Shown: one piece after another, positions 1 through 5,670 of the stretch
How the letters are laid out: every line of letters starts with the position of its first letter
Position numbering within the stretch: position 1 is the stretch's first letter
Translations under genes and position numbers: made by a program
The notes under the pieces: model-generated
What the model saw: only the letters and a program-made list of their open reading frames with translations
Databases searched by the model: none
Told to the model about the DNA's origin: nothing
Assembly (NCBI GenBank): GCA_021784495.1
Contig: JAJXSQ010000162.1
Span: 1-5,670 of the forward strand
Length of the DNA stretch: 5,670 bases
Reading direction: 5' to 3'
Origin: Myxococcales bacterium
GTDB lineage: Bacteria; Myxococcota; Myxococcia; Myxococcales; Anaeromyxobacteraceae

Positions 1-522
1 CAGGCCGAGATCGAGGTAGGCGCGCGCCGCCGCGGCGTCGCCGGTGAAGCAGTGGATCACCCCGCCCGGCGCCGGCAGCCCCTCCTCGCGCAGGATGGCG
101 AGGCACCGCTCCTCGGCCTCGCGGACGTGGATGACCAGCGGCCGGGCCGCCTGGCGCGCGATCCGGATCGACCGGCGAAAGGCGGCCTCCTGCCGATCGC
201 GCGGCGAGAGATCGTAGTGGAAGTCGAGCCCCGTCTCGCCGACCCCGACCACCCCGGGATCGGCGGCGAGCGCCTCGATCCGGCCCCAGTCCTCCTCGCC
301 GGCCCGGGCCGCGTCGTGGGGGTGGATCCCGACGGTCGCCGAGAAGAACTCCGGCCAGCGGAGGGCGAGCGCCAGCGCGTTCCCGAGATCGCCGGGGCCG
401 CGCCAGAGCCCCACGGCGACGACGCGGGCCACCCCGGCGGCGCGCGCCCGGGCCACCGTCGCCTCCAGGTCGGCCGCGAAGTCGTCGCCGTCGAGGTGGG
501 CGTGCGAGTCGATCAGGTCCAA
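1..522 (-). CDS. TatD-family metal-dependent hydrolase/DNase, 3' end cut off by the window edge
   Basis: Only the first 174 codons are present. The TatD family are TIM-barrel metal-dependent hydrolases related to amidohydrolases; studied members act as 3'-5' exonucleases or DNases in the cytosol. The visible motifs match the family: DSHAHLD at residues 5-11 (metal ligands H7 and H9), GIHPHD at 65-70, GETGLDFHYD at 95-104 (ligand E96), VIHVRE at 130-135 (H132) and VIHCFTG at 155-161 (H157). Family members are usually about 260 residues, so about 85 are missing, including the late TDxP-type aspartate motif. The start is a TTG: it is the only start codon in frame between the metG stop and the HxH motif, and it has a strong ribosome binding site. 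The gene lies 43 bases downstream of metG on the same strand, a common neighbour pair in bacteria. Substrate specificity cannot be read from the sequence. The family call is firm; the symbol is left blank because several paralogues (tatD, ycfH, yjjV types) share these motifs. Confidence 0.95.
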   Translation of the reverse strand, partial: MDLIDSHAHLDGDDFAADLEATVARARAAGVARVVAVGLWRGPGDLGNALALALRWPEFFSATVGIHPHDAARAGEEDWGRIEALAADPGVVGVGETGLDFHYDLSPRDRQEAAFRRSIRIARQAARPLVIHVREAEERCLAILREEGLPAPGGVIHCFTGDAAAARAYLDLGL

Positions 523-528
523 GGTCCG

Positions 529-535
529 CCTCCCC
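529..535 (-). promoter_or_regulatory. Ribosome binding site that fixes the TTG start of the TatD gene
   Basis: On the minus strand the sequence reads GGGGAGG, followed by six bases and then TTG. This is close to an ideal Shine-Dalgarno element at ideal spacing. It supports the TTG as the true start, since no ATG or GTG is available in frame between the metG stop and the conserved DSHAHLD motif. Confidence 0.75.
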
Positions 536-565
536 GGCCTCCGGGGCGCGACCCCCCGCGGCCGC

Positions 566-2641
566 TCACTTGACCCGCGCGCCGGGCGCGACGCCCGGGT
601 CGACCGTCACCACCCGGAGCGCCGGCGGCTCGCCGGCGGCGAGGAGCATCCCCTGCGAGGTGATGCCGCGCAGCGGCCGGGGCGCGAGGTTCGCCACCAC
701 CACGATCCGGAGGCCGACCAGCGCCCCGGGGTCCGGATAGGCCTGGGCGATCCCGGCGACGATCGTGCGCGCCTCCGGCTCGCCGACGTCGACCGAGAGC
801 CGGAGCAGCTTGTCCGCCTTCGGGACCGGCTCCGCCGAGCGGACCAGCCCGACCCGAAGCTCCACCCGGGCGAAGTCCTCGTACTGGATGACCCCGAAGA
901 CCGGCTCCGCCGCCGGGCGGGCGGTCGCCCGCGCGGCCCCCTCCCCCGGGCTCGCCCGGGGGGCGCTGCGCGACGCACCGCCCCCGCCGACCAGCCGCTC
1001 GACCTGGCTCGCCTCGAGGCGGGCGATCTGCGGCGGCTTGGTCGCCACCTCGACGCCGGCGCCGTCGATCGGGTCGAGCGCCTCGGTCCAGACCCGGGGC
1101 GCCGCCTGGCCGAAGGCGGCCGCGAGCTTCCCGGCGAAGACCGGCATGATCGGCCCGAGCATCAGCGCGAGGCCGCAGAGCGCCTCGCCGATGGTGACCA
1201 GGACCGCCCGGGCCGCGGGGCCGTCGGGCGCCTCCCAGGGCCGCGTCTCCTGGACGCGCCGGTTGCACACGCTCGCCACCTGGCTCACCAGCCGCACCAC
1301 CTCGCGGTACTGCAGCTCGTGGTACGCGGCGCGGGCCGCCGGGAGCGCCGCGCGGATCGCCGCCGCGACCTCGGGATCGGGCGCCGCGGTGGTCGCCCGC
1401 CCGGGGGTGCGCAGGAGGAGCGCCGCGACCCGCGACGCGAGGTTGGCCACGTTGTTCGCCAGATCGGCGTTGATCCGGTTCCGGAACTCCTCGAGCGACA
1501 GATCGAGATCCGACACCCCCGCCCCGAGGCTGGCCGCGAAGTAGTACCGGAGGAGCTCCGGGTCGAGCCCGGCCTCGAGGTAGGTGGAGGCGTTGATGAA
1601 GGTCCCCCGCGACTTGGACATCTTCTCGCCGTTCACGGTGAGGTGGCCGTGGACCGCCATCCGATCGGGGAGCTTCAGGCCGGCGGCCCAGAGCATCGCC
1701 GGCCAGAAGACGGCGTGGAAGCGGAGGATGTCCTTCCCGATGAAGTGCTCGAGGCGCGTCGGCGCGCCGGGGGCGAGGTAGCGGGCCTCGAAGTCGGCCG
1801 GCGCGAGCCGGCGGGACGGCTCGACCTCCGCCGCGAAGTGGTGCTCGCCGCTCGAGAGGTAGCCGATCGGCGCGTCCACCCAGACGTAGAGGAACTTGCC
1901 GGGGAAGTCGGGGTCCTTCACCGGGAAGCCGAAGTACGGGGCGTCGCGGGTGATGCACCAGTCCTGCAGGTCGTCGAGCCAGCCCTTCACCTGCTGCCGG
2001 ACCGCCGGCTCGAGGTGACCCTCGGCCTCGACCCACGCCCGGACGACCCCGGAGACCTCGGGCCGGCGCAGGTCGACGTAGGCGTGGTCGCTCGTCCGGA
2101 CCACCGGGGCGCTGCCGCAGAGCGCGCAGGCGGGCGCGCGGAGCTCGCGCGGATCGTAGGTGGTGCCGCAGACCTCGCACACGTCGCCGTATTGCCCCTC
2201 GGCGCCGCACTTCGGGCAGGTCCCCTTCACGAAGCGGTCGGGCAGGAAGCGAGCGTCGCGCTCGCAGTAGAGCTGCTCGACCGAGCGCTTGTAGATCAGG
2301 CCGCGGGCCTTGAGCGCGTCGTAGACGCGGTACGCCCAGGCCTGGTTCTCCGGGGAGTGGGTCGTGTAGTAGGTGTCGTGGCCGATCCCGAAGGCCCGGA
2401 AGGTGCGCGCCTGCTCGGCCCGGTACCGCTCGGCGAAGTCGGCCGGCGCCACGCCGGCCTTGCCCGCGTTCACCTCGATCGGCGTGCCGTGGGCGTCGGC
2501 GGCGCAGATCCAGGTGACCTCGTCGCCGGTGGCGCGCAGGAAGCGGACGTGGATGTCGGTCTGGACGTGCTCGACCATGTGGCCGAGGTGGATGGGGCCG
2601 TTCGCGTAGGGCAGCGCACTCGTCACCAGCCGGGTGGTCAT
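566..2641 (-). CDS. metG: Methionyl-tRNA synthetase (MetRS) with C-terminal tRNA-binding domain
   Basis: Encodes 691 residues, close to the 677 of E. coli MetG. The enzyme charges tRNA-Met with methionine using ATP, in the cytosol. The class I catalytic core starts at once: LPYANGPIHLGH at 10-21 holds the HIGH-type motif (HLGH 18-21), and EKMSKSRG at 339-346 is the KMSKS loop. A zinc-binding insertion carries C142/C145, C155/C158 and C172/C175, with a lone C126 before it. The helical anticodon-binding domain follows (about 375-540), with NLASR at 400-404 and W469 in an RPWE motif matching known anticodon-recognition positions. A Gly/Ala/Pro/Arg-rich linker (about 551-580) leads to an EMAPII/Trbp111-like OB-fold (about 584-691, including VELRVG, KADKLLRL and SQGMLLAA), which in known enzymes mediates dimerisation and tRNA binding. 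The ATG start overlaps the holA stop and sits just before the conserved core. The same frame stays open far upstream, but that stretch is out-of-frame holA. Identification is secure. Confidence 0.98.
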   Translation of the reverse strand: MTTRLVTSALPYANGPIHLGHMVEHVQTDIHVRFLRATGDEVTWICAADAHGTPIEVNAGKAGVAPADFAERYRAEQARTFRAFGIGHDTYYTTHSPENQAWAYRVYDALKARGLIYKRSVEQLYCERDARFLPDRFVKGTCPKCGAEGQYGDVCEVCGTTYDPRELRAPACALCGSAPVVRTSDHAYVDLRRPEVSGVVRAWVEAEGHLEPAVRQQVKGWLDDLQDWCITRDAPYFGFPVKDPDFPGKFLYVWVDAPIGYLSSGEHHFAAEVEPSRRLAPADFEARYLAPGAPTRLEHFIGKDILRFHAVFWPAMLWAAGLKLPDRMAVHGHLTVNGEKMSKSRGTFINASTYLEAGLDPELLRYYFAASLGAGVSDLDLSLEEFRNRINADLANNVANLASRVAALLLRTPGRATTAAPDPEVAAAIRAALPAARAAYHELQYREVVRLVSQVASVCNRRVQETRPWEAPDGPAARAVLVTIGEALCGLALMLGPIMPVFAGKLAAAFGQAAPRVWTEALDPIDGAGVEVATKPPQIARLEASQVERLVGGGGASRSAPRASPGEGAARATARPAAEPVFGVIQYEDFARVELRVGLVRSAEPVPKADKLLRLSVDVGEPEARTIVAGIAQAYPDPGALVGLRIVVVANLAPRPLRGITSQGMLLAAGEPPALRVVTVDPGVAPGARVK

Positions 2642-2656
2642 GGGGGTCGGGTCTCC
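2638..2656 (-). promoter_or_regulatory. ATGA stop/start overlap coupling holA to metG, with upstream GGAGA
   Basis: The bases at 2641-2638 read ATGA on the minus strand, so the metG ATG and the holA TGA share two bases. A GGAGA (2656-2652) lies ten bases before the ATG, a longer gap than ideal. The arrangement is typical of translational coupling, where ribosomes ending holA restart on metG. Coupling is inferred; the overlap itself is seen directly. Confidence 0.7.
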
Positions 2657-4020
2657 GGTGCGGCGGTACCGAGCAGGCCGAGGAGGACGCGCTCCAGCCG
2701 GAGCCGCCCGTCCTGACCGCTCTTCATCGCCAGGTCGGCCTCGTGGAGGCTCACCAGCCCCCCGAGGAGCTCCGCCCGGCCGAAGCGGGTGGAGGCCTGG
2801 TACTTCATCCAGAAGCCGAAGGGCTTCTTGCGGCCGAGCTCCTCGGGAGAGATCGACGGGAACACCTGCGCCTCCCAGTCGCGCGGCGAGCGGAGCACCC
2901 GCTCCCCCACCGCGGCGCGGGCGCGCTCCTTCTCCAGCAGGAGGCGGCGCACGGTCGCCGCCAGGGAGCCGAGGAGCATGTGCGGGCTCGCGCCGTCGGC
3001 CAGCGACCGCCCCAGGACCGCCAGCGCCGCCGGGAGATCGCGCCCCTCCACCGCGTTGCCGAGCGCGAAGAACGGGTCCTCGGCGCTGCGGGTCACGATC
3101 GCGTCGACGTCCTCCGCCTCGATCTGCTGGCGCTCGCCGACGTAGGCGACGAGCTTGGCCACCTCTCCGGCGAGCACCCGGGCGTCGCCGCCGACGAGCG
3201 CCTCGAGCCGGGCGACCGCCCCCGCGGTGGCGCGCCTCCCCGAGCCCGCGAGGAGCCCCTCCACCACCGGCCCGAGCACCACCCGCGCGTCGAAGGTCCC
3301 CTCCCGGGGGATGGCCAGCTCGACCCGCCGGCCGGCCGCCTGCAGGCGCTTCACCAGGGGGAGCCGCCCGTCCACCTTGCCGGCGGCGACGAGCAGGATC
3401 TGGCCCGGGGGCAGGCCGCGATCGAGGAGCCGGTCGAGCGCGGCGACGTCGTCCCCCGGGGCCTTCATCTCCCGCTCCGCCGCGAAGCGGCAGGCCGCCA
3501 CCGCGAAGGAGAGCCCCTCCTCGCCGGGGGCGAAGCCGAGCGCCCGCTCGATCCGCCGCGCCAGCTTCCCCGCGTCGCCGGGCTCGCCCGGGGCGGCGAG
3601 GAGCTCGGCGGGCGGCAGCCCGGCGCGCGCCAGGAGCGCGAGGAGCCGCCGCGCCGCCTCCCGCTGGCGCCCCTCCTCCCACTGGGCCCGGGCCCGTCCG
3701 AAGGTCTCCTCCAGGTCCTCCTTCGAGGTGAGGAAGGCCGGCTCCTGGACCAGGACCACCTTCCCGCCGCCGAACAGGCCGCCCGTCGAGAGCTCGGCGG
3801 CCACCTCGGCCGGCGAGGTCGCGGCGTCCAGCTCGACGAGCTCGAGGGCCCGCCGCTCCTCGGGGACGAGCGCGTGGGCGAGCGCCCGCGCCCCCCGGAG
3901 CGAGAGGAACGGATCGCCGTCGAGGAAGTAGACCGGCGCCGGCCGGCCCGCCCGCGCCTCCTCGAGGCAGGCGTCGAGCGAGGCGGCGACCGGGCGCGGG
4001 GCGCGGGGGCTAGCGGCCAT
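2638..4020 (-). CDS. holA: DNA polymerase III delta subunit (clamp loader), unusually long
   Basis: Encodes 460 residues; the E. coli delta subunit has 343. Delta is the clamp-loader subunit that binds and opens the beta sliding clamp. The N-terminal AAA+-like fold is recognisable from PVYFLDGDPFLSLRGARALA (29-48) and STGGLFGGGKVVLVQ (78-92). In the latter, L82-F83 align with the Leu-Phe pair of E. coli delta that inserts into the clamp. The next strand motif, QILLVAAGKVDGR (207-219), is far downstream: about 115 residues separate the two strands instead of about 26, so there is an insertion of about 85-90 residues, rich in Ala, Arg, Glu and Leu. The collar domain covers about 312-450 (EDPFFALGNAV; HMLLGSLAATVRRLLLEKERA; ELLGGLVSLHEADLAMKSG), with a further extra 20 or so residues near 373-405. 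The ATG start is just upstream of the conserved fold and overlaps the end of holB. Base composition matches the neighbours, so transfer is not suggested. The delta assignment is firm. Confidence 0.94.
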   Translation of the reverse strand: MAASPRAPRPVAASLDACLEEARAGRPAPVYFLDGDPFLSLRGARALAHALVPEERRALELVELDAATSPAEVAAELSTGGLFGGGKVVLVQEPAFLTSKEDLEETFGRARAQWEEGRQREAARRLLALLARAGLPPAELLAAPGEPGDAGKLARRIERALGFAPGEEGLSFAVAACRFAAEREMKAPGDDVAALDRLLDRGLPPGQILLVAAGKVDGRLPLVKRLQAAGRRVELAIPREGTFDARVVLGPVVEGLLAGSGRRATAGAVARLEALVGGDARVLAGEVAKLVAYVGERQQIEAEDVDAIVTRSAEDPFFALGNAVEGRDLPAALAVLGRSLADGASPHMLLGSLAATVRRLLLEKERARAAVGERVLRSPRDWEAQVFPSISPEELGRKKPFGFWMKYQASTRFGRAELLGGLVSLHEADLAMKSGQDGRLRLERVLLGLLGTAAPETRPP

Positions 4021-4031
4021 GGAACCACCCC
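4010..4031 (-). promoter_or_regulatory. 11-base holB/holA overlap with the holA ribosome binding site inside holB
   Basis: The holA ATG (4020-4018) precedes the holB TAG stop (4012-4010), so the genes overlap by 11 bases in different frames. A GGGGTGG (4031-4025), four bases before the ATG, is the best Shine-Dalgarno candidate and lies within the last holB codons. Ribosomes translating holB would uncover or feed this site, so coupled expression of delta' and delta is likely; that part is inference. Confidence 0.6.
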
Positions 4032-5050
4032 ACGAGCATCCGCTCGAGCGCCAGCGTCGCGGCGCCGTTGCGCCGGAGGGCGGCCAGCATCCCCGCGGTG
4101 AGCGCGCGCCGCCGGAGCACCTCGAGCGGCGCGAGCCCGCTCGCCGCCCGCCGCGCGGCGTCGGAGAGGCCGGCGAGCGCGAGCGCCGCGCCGCCCGCCT
4201 GGAGGGCGAGCACGTCCCGCCAGAAGACGAGGAGCAGCTCGCCGATCGCCTCCGCCTCCTCCCGGTCCTCCCCCTGCTCCCGCGCGAAGGCGAGCCAGTC
4301 GAGCGTCCGGTCGCCGTCGATCCCGGCGAGCCGCGCGACCGCGTCGCGCCGGGCGACGAGCGCCTCGTCGTCCATGGCCAGCGCGCGGCCGATCGATCCC
4401 CCGGAGAGCGCCGCCGCCAGCGCCGCGCGCTCGGGCGGGCGCCCGGCGCTCACCAGCCGGGCCGCGACCGCCGCCTCGGGGACGGGCCCGAAGGCGAGCC
4501 GGAGGCAGCGGCTCCGGATCGTCGGGAGGAGGGAGTCCGGGCTCGACGAGACCAGGACGAGGGTGGTGTCGTCCGGCGGCTCCTCGAGGGTCTTGAGGAG
4601 GGCGTTCTGCGCCGGGGCGTTCATGGCGTCGGCCGGATCGATCACCACCACCCGGCGCCGCCCCTCGAAGCGCCGGAGCGACAGGCGGCGATCGACCAGG
4701 TCGCGGATCTGGTCGACCACGATCTCCCGCGAGGGCGCGCGGCCGCCCCGCGGCTCCCAGCGGCCGGCGCGCGCCATCTCCCGCTCCTCGGCCAGCACCC
4801 GCACGTCGGGGTGGGCGTCCCGGGCGATCTTCCGGCAGGCGGCGCACGCGCCGCACGGATCGTCGCGCAGCGCGCCGCCCTCCCCCGGCGCCTCGCAGTT
4901 GGCCGCCTGGGCCAGGAGCCGCGCCGCGGTCCCCTTCCCCACGCCCGCCGGGCCGCCGAAGAGGTAGGCGTGGTGGAGCGCGCCCCGGCGGAGCGCGGCG
5001 CGGAGCGAGCCGAGGGCGCGGTCCTGCGCGATGAGCTCGGCGAAGGGCAT
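4010..5050 (-). CDS. holB: DNA polymerase III delta' subunit (clamp loader)
   Basis: Encodes 346 residues from the preferred ATG, near the 334 of E. coli HolB. Delta' is the rigid stator of the clamp-loader pentamer. MPFAELIAQDRAL opens the AAA+ domain. A P-loop-like GGPAGVGKG is at 32-40, with K39 present but Gly at position 40 where ATPases have Thr or Ser. Four cysteines (C52, C66, C69, C72) form the zinc finger shared by delta' and gamma/tau. IDPADAMN (137-144) replaces a true Walker B and lacks the catalytic Glu. NALLKTLEEPP (149-159) and the SRC motif (180-182, whose Arg serves as an arginine finger to the neighbouring ATP site) are hallmarks of the family. A helical collar follows (about 205-346). 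The protein is therefore probably not an ATPase itself. A GTG at 5098 would add 16 residues and has a good GGAGG six bases upstream. However, those codons use A or T at five of fifteen third positions, unlike the gene, and the family starts at the ATG. Confidence 0.95.
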   Translation of the reverse strand: MPFAELIAQDRALGSLRAALRRGALHHAYLFGGPAGVGKGTAARLLAQAANCEAPGEGGALRDDPCGACAACRKIARDAHPDVRVLAEEREMARAGRWEPRGGRAPSREIVVDQIRDLVDRRLSLRRFEGRRRVVVIDPADAMNAPAQNALLKTLEEPPDDTTLVLVSSSPDSLLPTIRSRCLRLAFGPVPEAAVAARLVSAGRPPERAALAAALSGGSIGRALAMDDEALVARRDAVARLAGIDGDRTLDWLAFAREQGEDREEAEAIGELLLVFWRDVLALQAGGAALALAGLSDAARRAASGLAPLEVLRRRALTAGMLAALRRNGAATLALERMLVGWFHGR

Positions 5051-5060
5051 CGGGGCGCGA

Positions 5061-5069
5061 AAGATAGCA
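5061..5069 (-). promoter_or_regulatory. Candidate extended -10 promoter for the holB-holA-metG-tatD operon
   Basis: The minus strand reads TGCTATCTT: a TGn extension followed by TATCTT (four of six matches to TATAAT). It sits in one of the very few A/T-containing patches of this region. I see no convincing -35 at 16-18 bases. Ten bases separate it from the holB ATG, so transcription would start about three or four bases before the ATG and give a nearly leaderless mRNA. That fits the absence of a Shine-Dalgarno before this ATG. This is a weak prediction; the real promoter could lie elsewhere in the 86-base gap. Confidence 0.35.
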
Positions 5070-5091
5070 CGGGGTCCGTCCGGCCCCGGAA

Positions 5092-5119
5092 TGGACACCG
5101 CCCCCCTCCGGCGTATGAT
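5092..5119 (+). promoter_or_regulatory. Sigma70-like promoter for divIVA
   Basis: TGGACA (5092-5097, five of six matches to TTGACA) and TATGAT (5114-5119, five of six matches to TATAAT) are separated by 16 bases. In a region this rich in G+C such a pair is unlikely to be accidental. The predicted start near 5126 leaves a leader of about 10-12 bases, just long enough for the GGAG ribosome binding site before the divIVA ATG. The promoter lies within the divergent gap and would overlap holB only if holB began at the GTG at 5098. Confidence 0.65.
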
Positions 5120-5127
5120 CCCGGGCT

Positions 5128-5131
5128 GGAG
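5128..5131 (+). promoter_or_regulatory. Ribosome binding site of divIVA
   Basis: GGAG followed by five bases (CCGCC) and the ATG at 5137. Spacing is suitable and the start agrees with the conserved N-terminus of the protein. Confidence 0.6.
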
Positions 5132-5136
5132 CCGCC

Positions 5137-5643
5137 ATGAACGTCACCCCCCTCGACATCACCCAGAAGCGCTTCCGCCGCATCCTCCGCGGGCACGATC
5201 CGGCCGAGGTCGAGGCCTTCCTGTCGCTGGTGGCGAGCGAGTTCGAGGGGCTGGTGCGCGAGGTCACCTCCCTCCGCGAGGCCGTCCAGCGGAAGGACGA
5301 GGAGCTCGCCGAGCACCGGAGCCGCGAGCGGGCCCTCCAGGAGACCCTGGTGACCGCCCAGCGGGCCTCGGAGGAGATCCGCGACGCCGCCCGCAAGGAG
5401 GCGGAGATCACCCTCTCGGACGCGGAGCTCCAGGCGGAGAAGATCGTCCAGGGCGCCCACGGGCGGTTCCTCCGGATCGTCGACGAGATCGGGGAGCTGA
5501 AGCGCCAGCGGGTCCAGTTCGAGGCGGGGGTGAAGACCCTGGTGGAGAGCCACCTCAAGCTGCTCGAGGCCTTCGCCGAGCCGGCCCGCGAGGAGCCCGT
5601 CCCCTTCGCGGCCAGCCGCGCCAAGGCGCTCGACGGCCCCTGA
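5137..5643 (+). CDS. divIVA: DivIVA-domain coiled-coil protein
   Basis: Encodes 168 residues, about the length of Bacillus subtilis DivIVA (164). DivIVA proteins assemble at curved membrane, at cell poles or division sites, and recruit partners for septum placement, polar growth or chromosome anchoring. The N-terminal lipid-binding domain is clear: NVTPLDITQKRFRRILRGHDPAEVEAFL at 2-29. It aligns with the B. subtilis protein without gaps; L17-R18 occupy the place of the membrane-inserting Phe17-Arg18. From about residue 30 to 145 the sequence is heptad-like and rich in Glu, Arg and Leu. It includes the conserved second segment (ETLVTAQRASEEIRDAARKEAE, about 69-90; EKIV at 101-104) that forms the long coiled coil and tetramerises in the Bacillus protein. 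The short tail (149-168) is rich in Pro and Ala and is probably disordered. The gene is transcribed away from holB from its own promoter. No partner is visible because the window ends 27 bases after the stop. The family call is firm; the cellular role in this organism is unknown. Confidence 0.93.
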   Translation: MNVTPLDITQKRFRRILRGHDPAEVEAFLSLVASEFEGLVREVTSLREAVQRKDEELAEHRSRERALQETLVTAQRASEEIRDAARKEAEITLSDAELQAEKIVQGAHGRFLRIVDEIGELKRQRVQFEAGVKTLVESHLKLLEAFAEPAREEPVPFAASRAKALDGP

Positions 5644-5670
5644 GCGGCGCCCCTAGTGCGCCTCGGCCCA

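Noticed and set aside
542..558. Possible hairpin between metG and the TatD gene (CGGGG, seven-base loop, CCCCG).
   Set aside because: The stem is only five base pairs and no U-run follows on either strand. Such stems are expected by chance at this base composition, so it is not called a terminator.
558..565. GCGGCCGC palindrome just after the metG stop.
   Set aside because: A single eight-base palindrome is unremarkable in G+C-rich DNA and shows no repeat or partner site in the window.
1319..2716. Long plus-strand open frame (465 codons) opposite metG.
   Set aside because: It is an antisense shadow of a high-G+C gene: the composition is skewed to Arg, Gly, Val and Glu, no motif is recognisable, and the opposite strand is clearly metG.
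2642..3682. The metG reading frame stays open about 1040 bases upstream of its start, suggesting a 1038-residue fusion protein.
   Set aside because: The added part is Arg/Gly/Ala/Pro-rich nonsense lying over holA in another frame. The conserved MetRS N-terminus begins exactly at the ATG of 2641.
2743..5140. Long plus-strand open frames opposite holA and holB (2743-4101 and 4019-5140).
   Set aside because: Same reason: they mirror well-supported genes on the other strand and show no protein family features.
3465..5624. Minus-strand open frame of 719 codons running through divIVA, the intergenic gap, holB and holA.
   Set aside because: It crosses promoters and three genes in the wrong frame. 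Its Ser/Arg-rich composition is typical of a frame-shifted high-G+C gene.
5644..5670. Last 27 bases after the divIVA stop, examined for a terminator or next gene.
   Set aside because: Too short, with no hairpin plus T-run and no clear ribosome binding site or start codon.

Overview
The window is a very G+C-rich stretch (roughly three quarters G+C by eye, with nearly every codon third position G or C). It is densely packed with bacterial housekeeping genes. Four genes lie head to tail on the minus strand and form one apparent operon, read right to left: holB (clamp-loader delta'), holA (clamp-loader delta), metG (methionyl-tRNA synthetase) and a TatD-family metal-dependent hydrolase cut off by the left edge. 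A fifth gene, a DivIVA-domain coiled-coil protein, is transcribed divergently on the plus strand at the right end.

Layout: 1-522 partial TatD hydrolase (minus, TTG start with a strong Shine-Dalgarno); 523-565 short intercistronic gap; 566-2641 metG (minus); 2638-4020 holA (minus, ATGA overlap with metG); 4010-5050 holB (minus, 11-base overlap with holA); 5051-5136 divergent intergenic region with a good sigma70-like promoter for divIVA and a weaker extended -10 candidate for holB; 5137-5643 divIVA (plus); 5644-5670 unassigned. All plausible genes are intact except the edge-truncated one. I see no RNA genes, insertion sequences, CRISPR repeats or terminators. The many long open frames opposite or beside these genes are what a high-G+C genome produces by chance.

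Organism: the composition, together with a DivIVA protein beside a holB-metG-tatD style cluster, points by inference to a high-G+C member of the former Deltaproteobacteria (for example Myxococcota) or a related phylum. Only a protein-level search could place it. Functionally, HolB and HolA are the two non-motor subunits of the DNA polymerase III clamp loader, MetG supplies Met-tRNA for initiation and elongation, TatD is a nuclease or hydrolase often found beside metG, and DivIVA is a polar or septal scaffold. The tight overlaps imply translational coupling of holB, holA and metG.

Nothing here looks like a new defence, mobile or biosynthetic system. The points worth a second look are an extra segment of about 85-90 residues inside the delta subunit, the adjacency and overlap of the two clamp-loader genes, the ambiguous holB start and divergent promoter, and the cysteine pattern of the MetRS zinc region.
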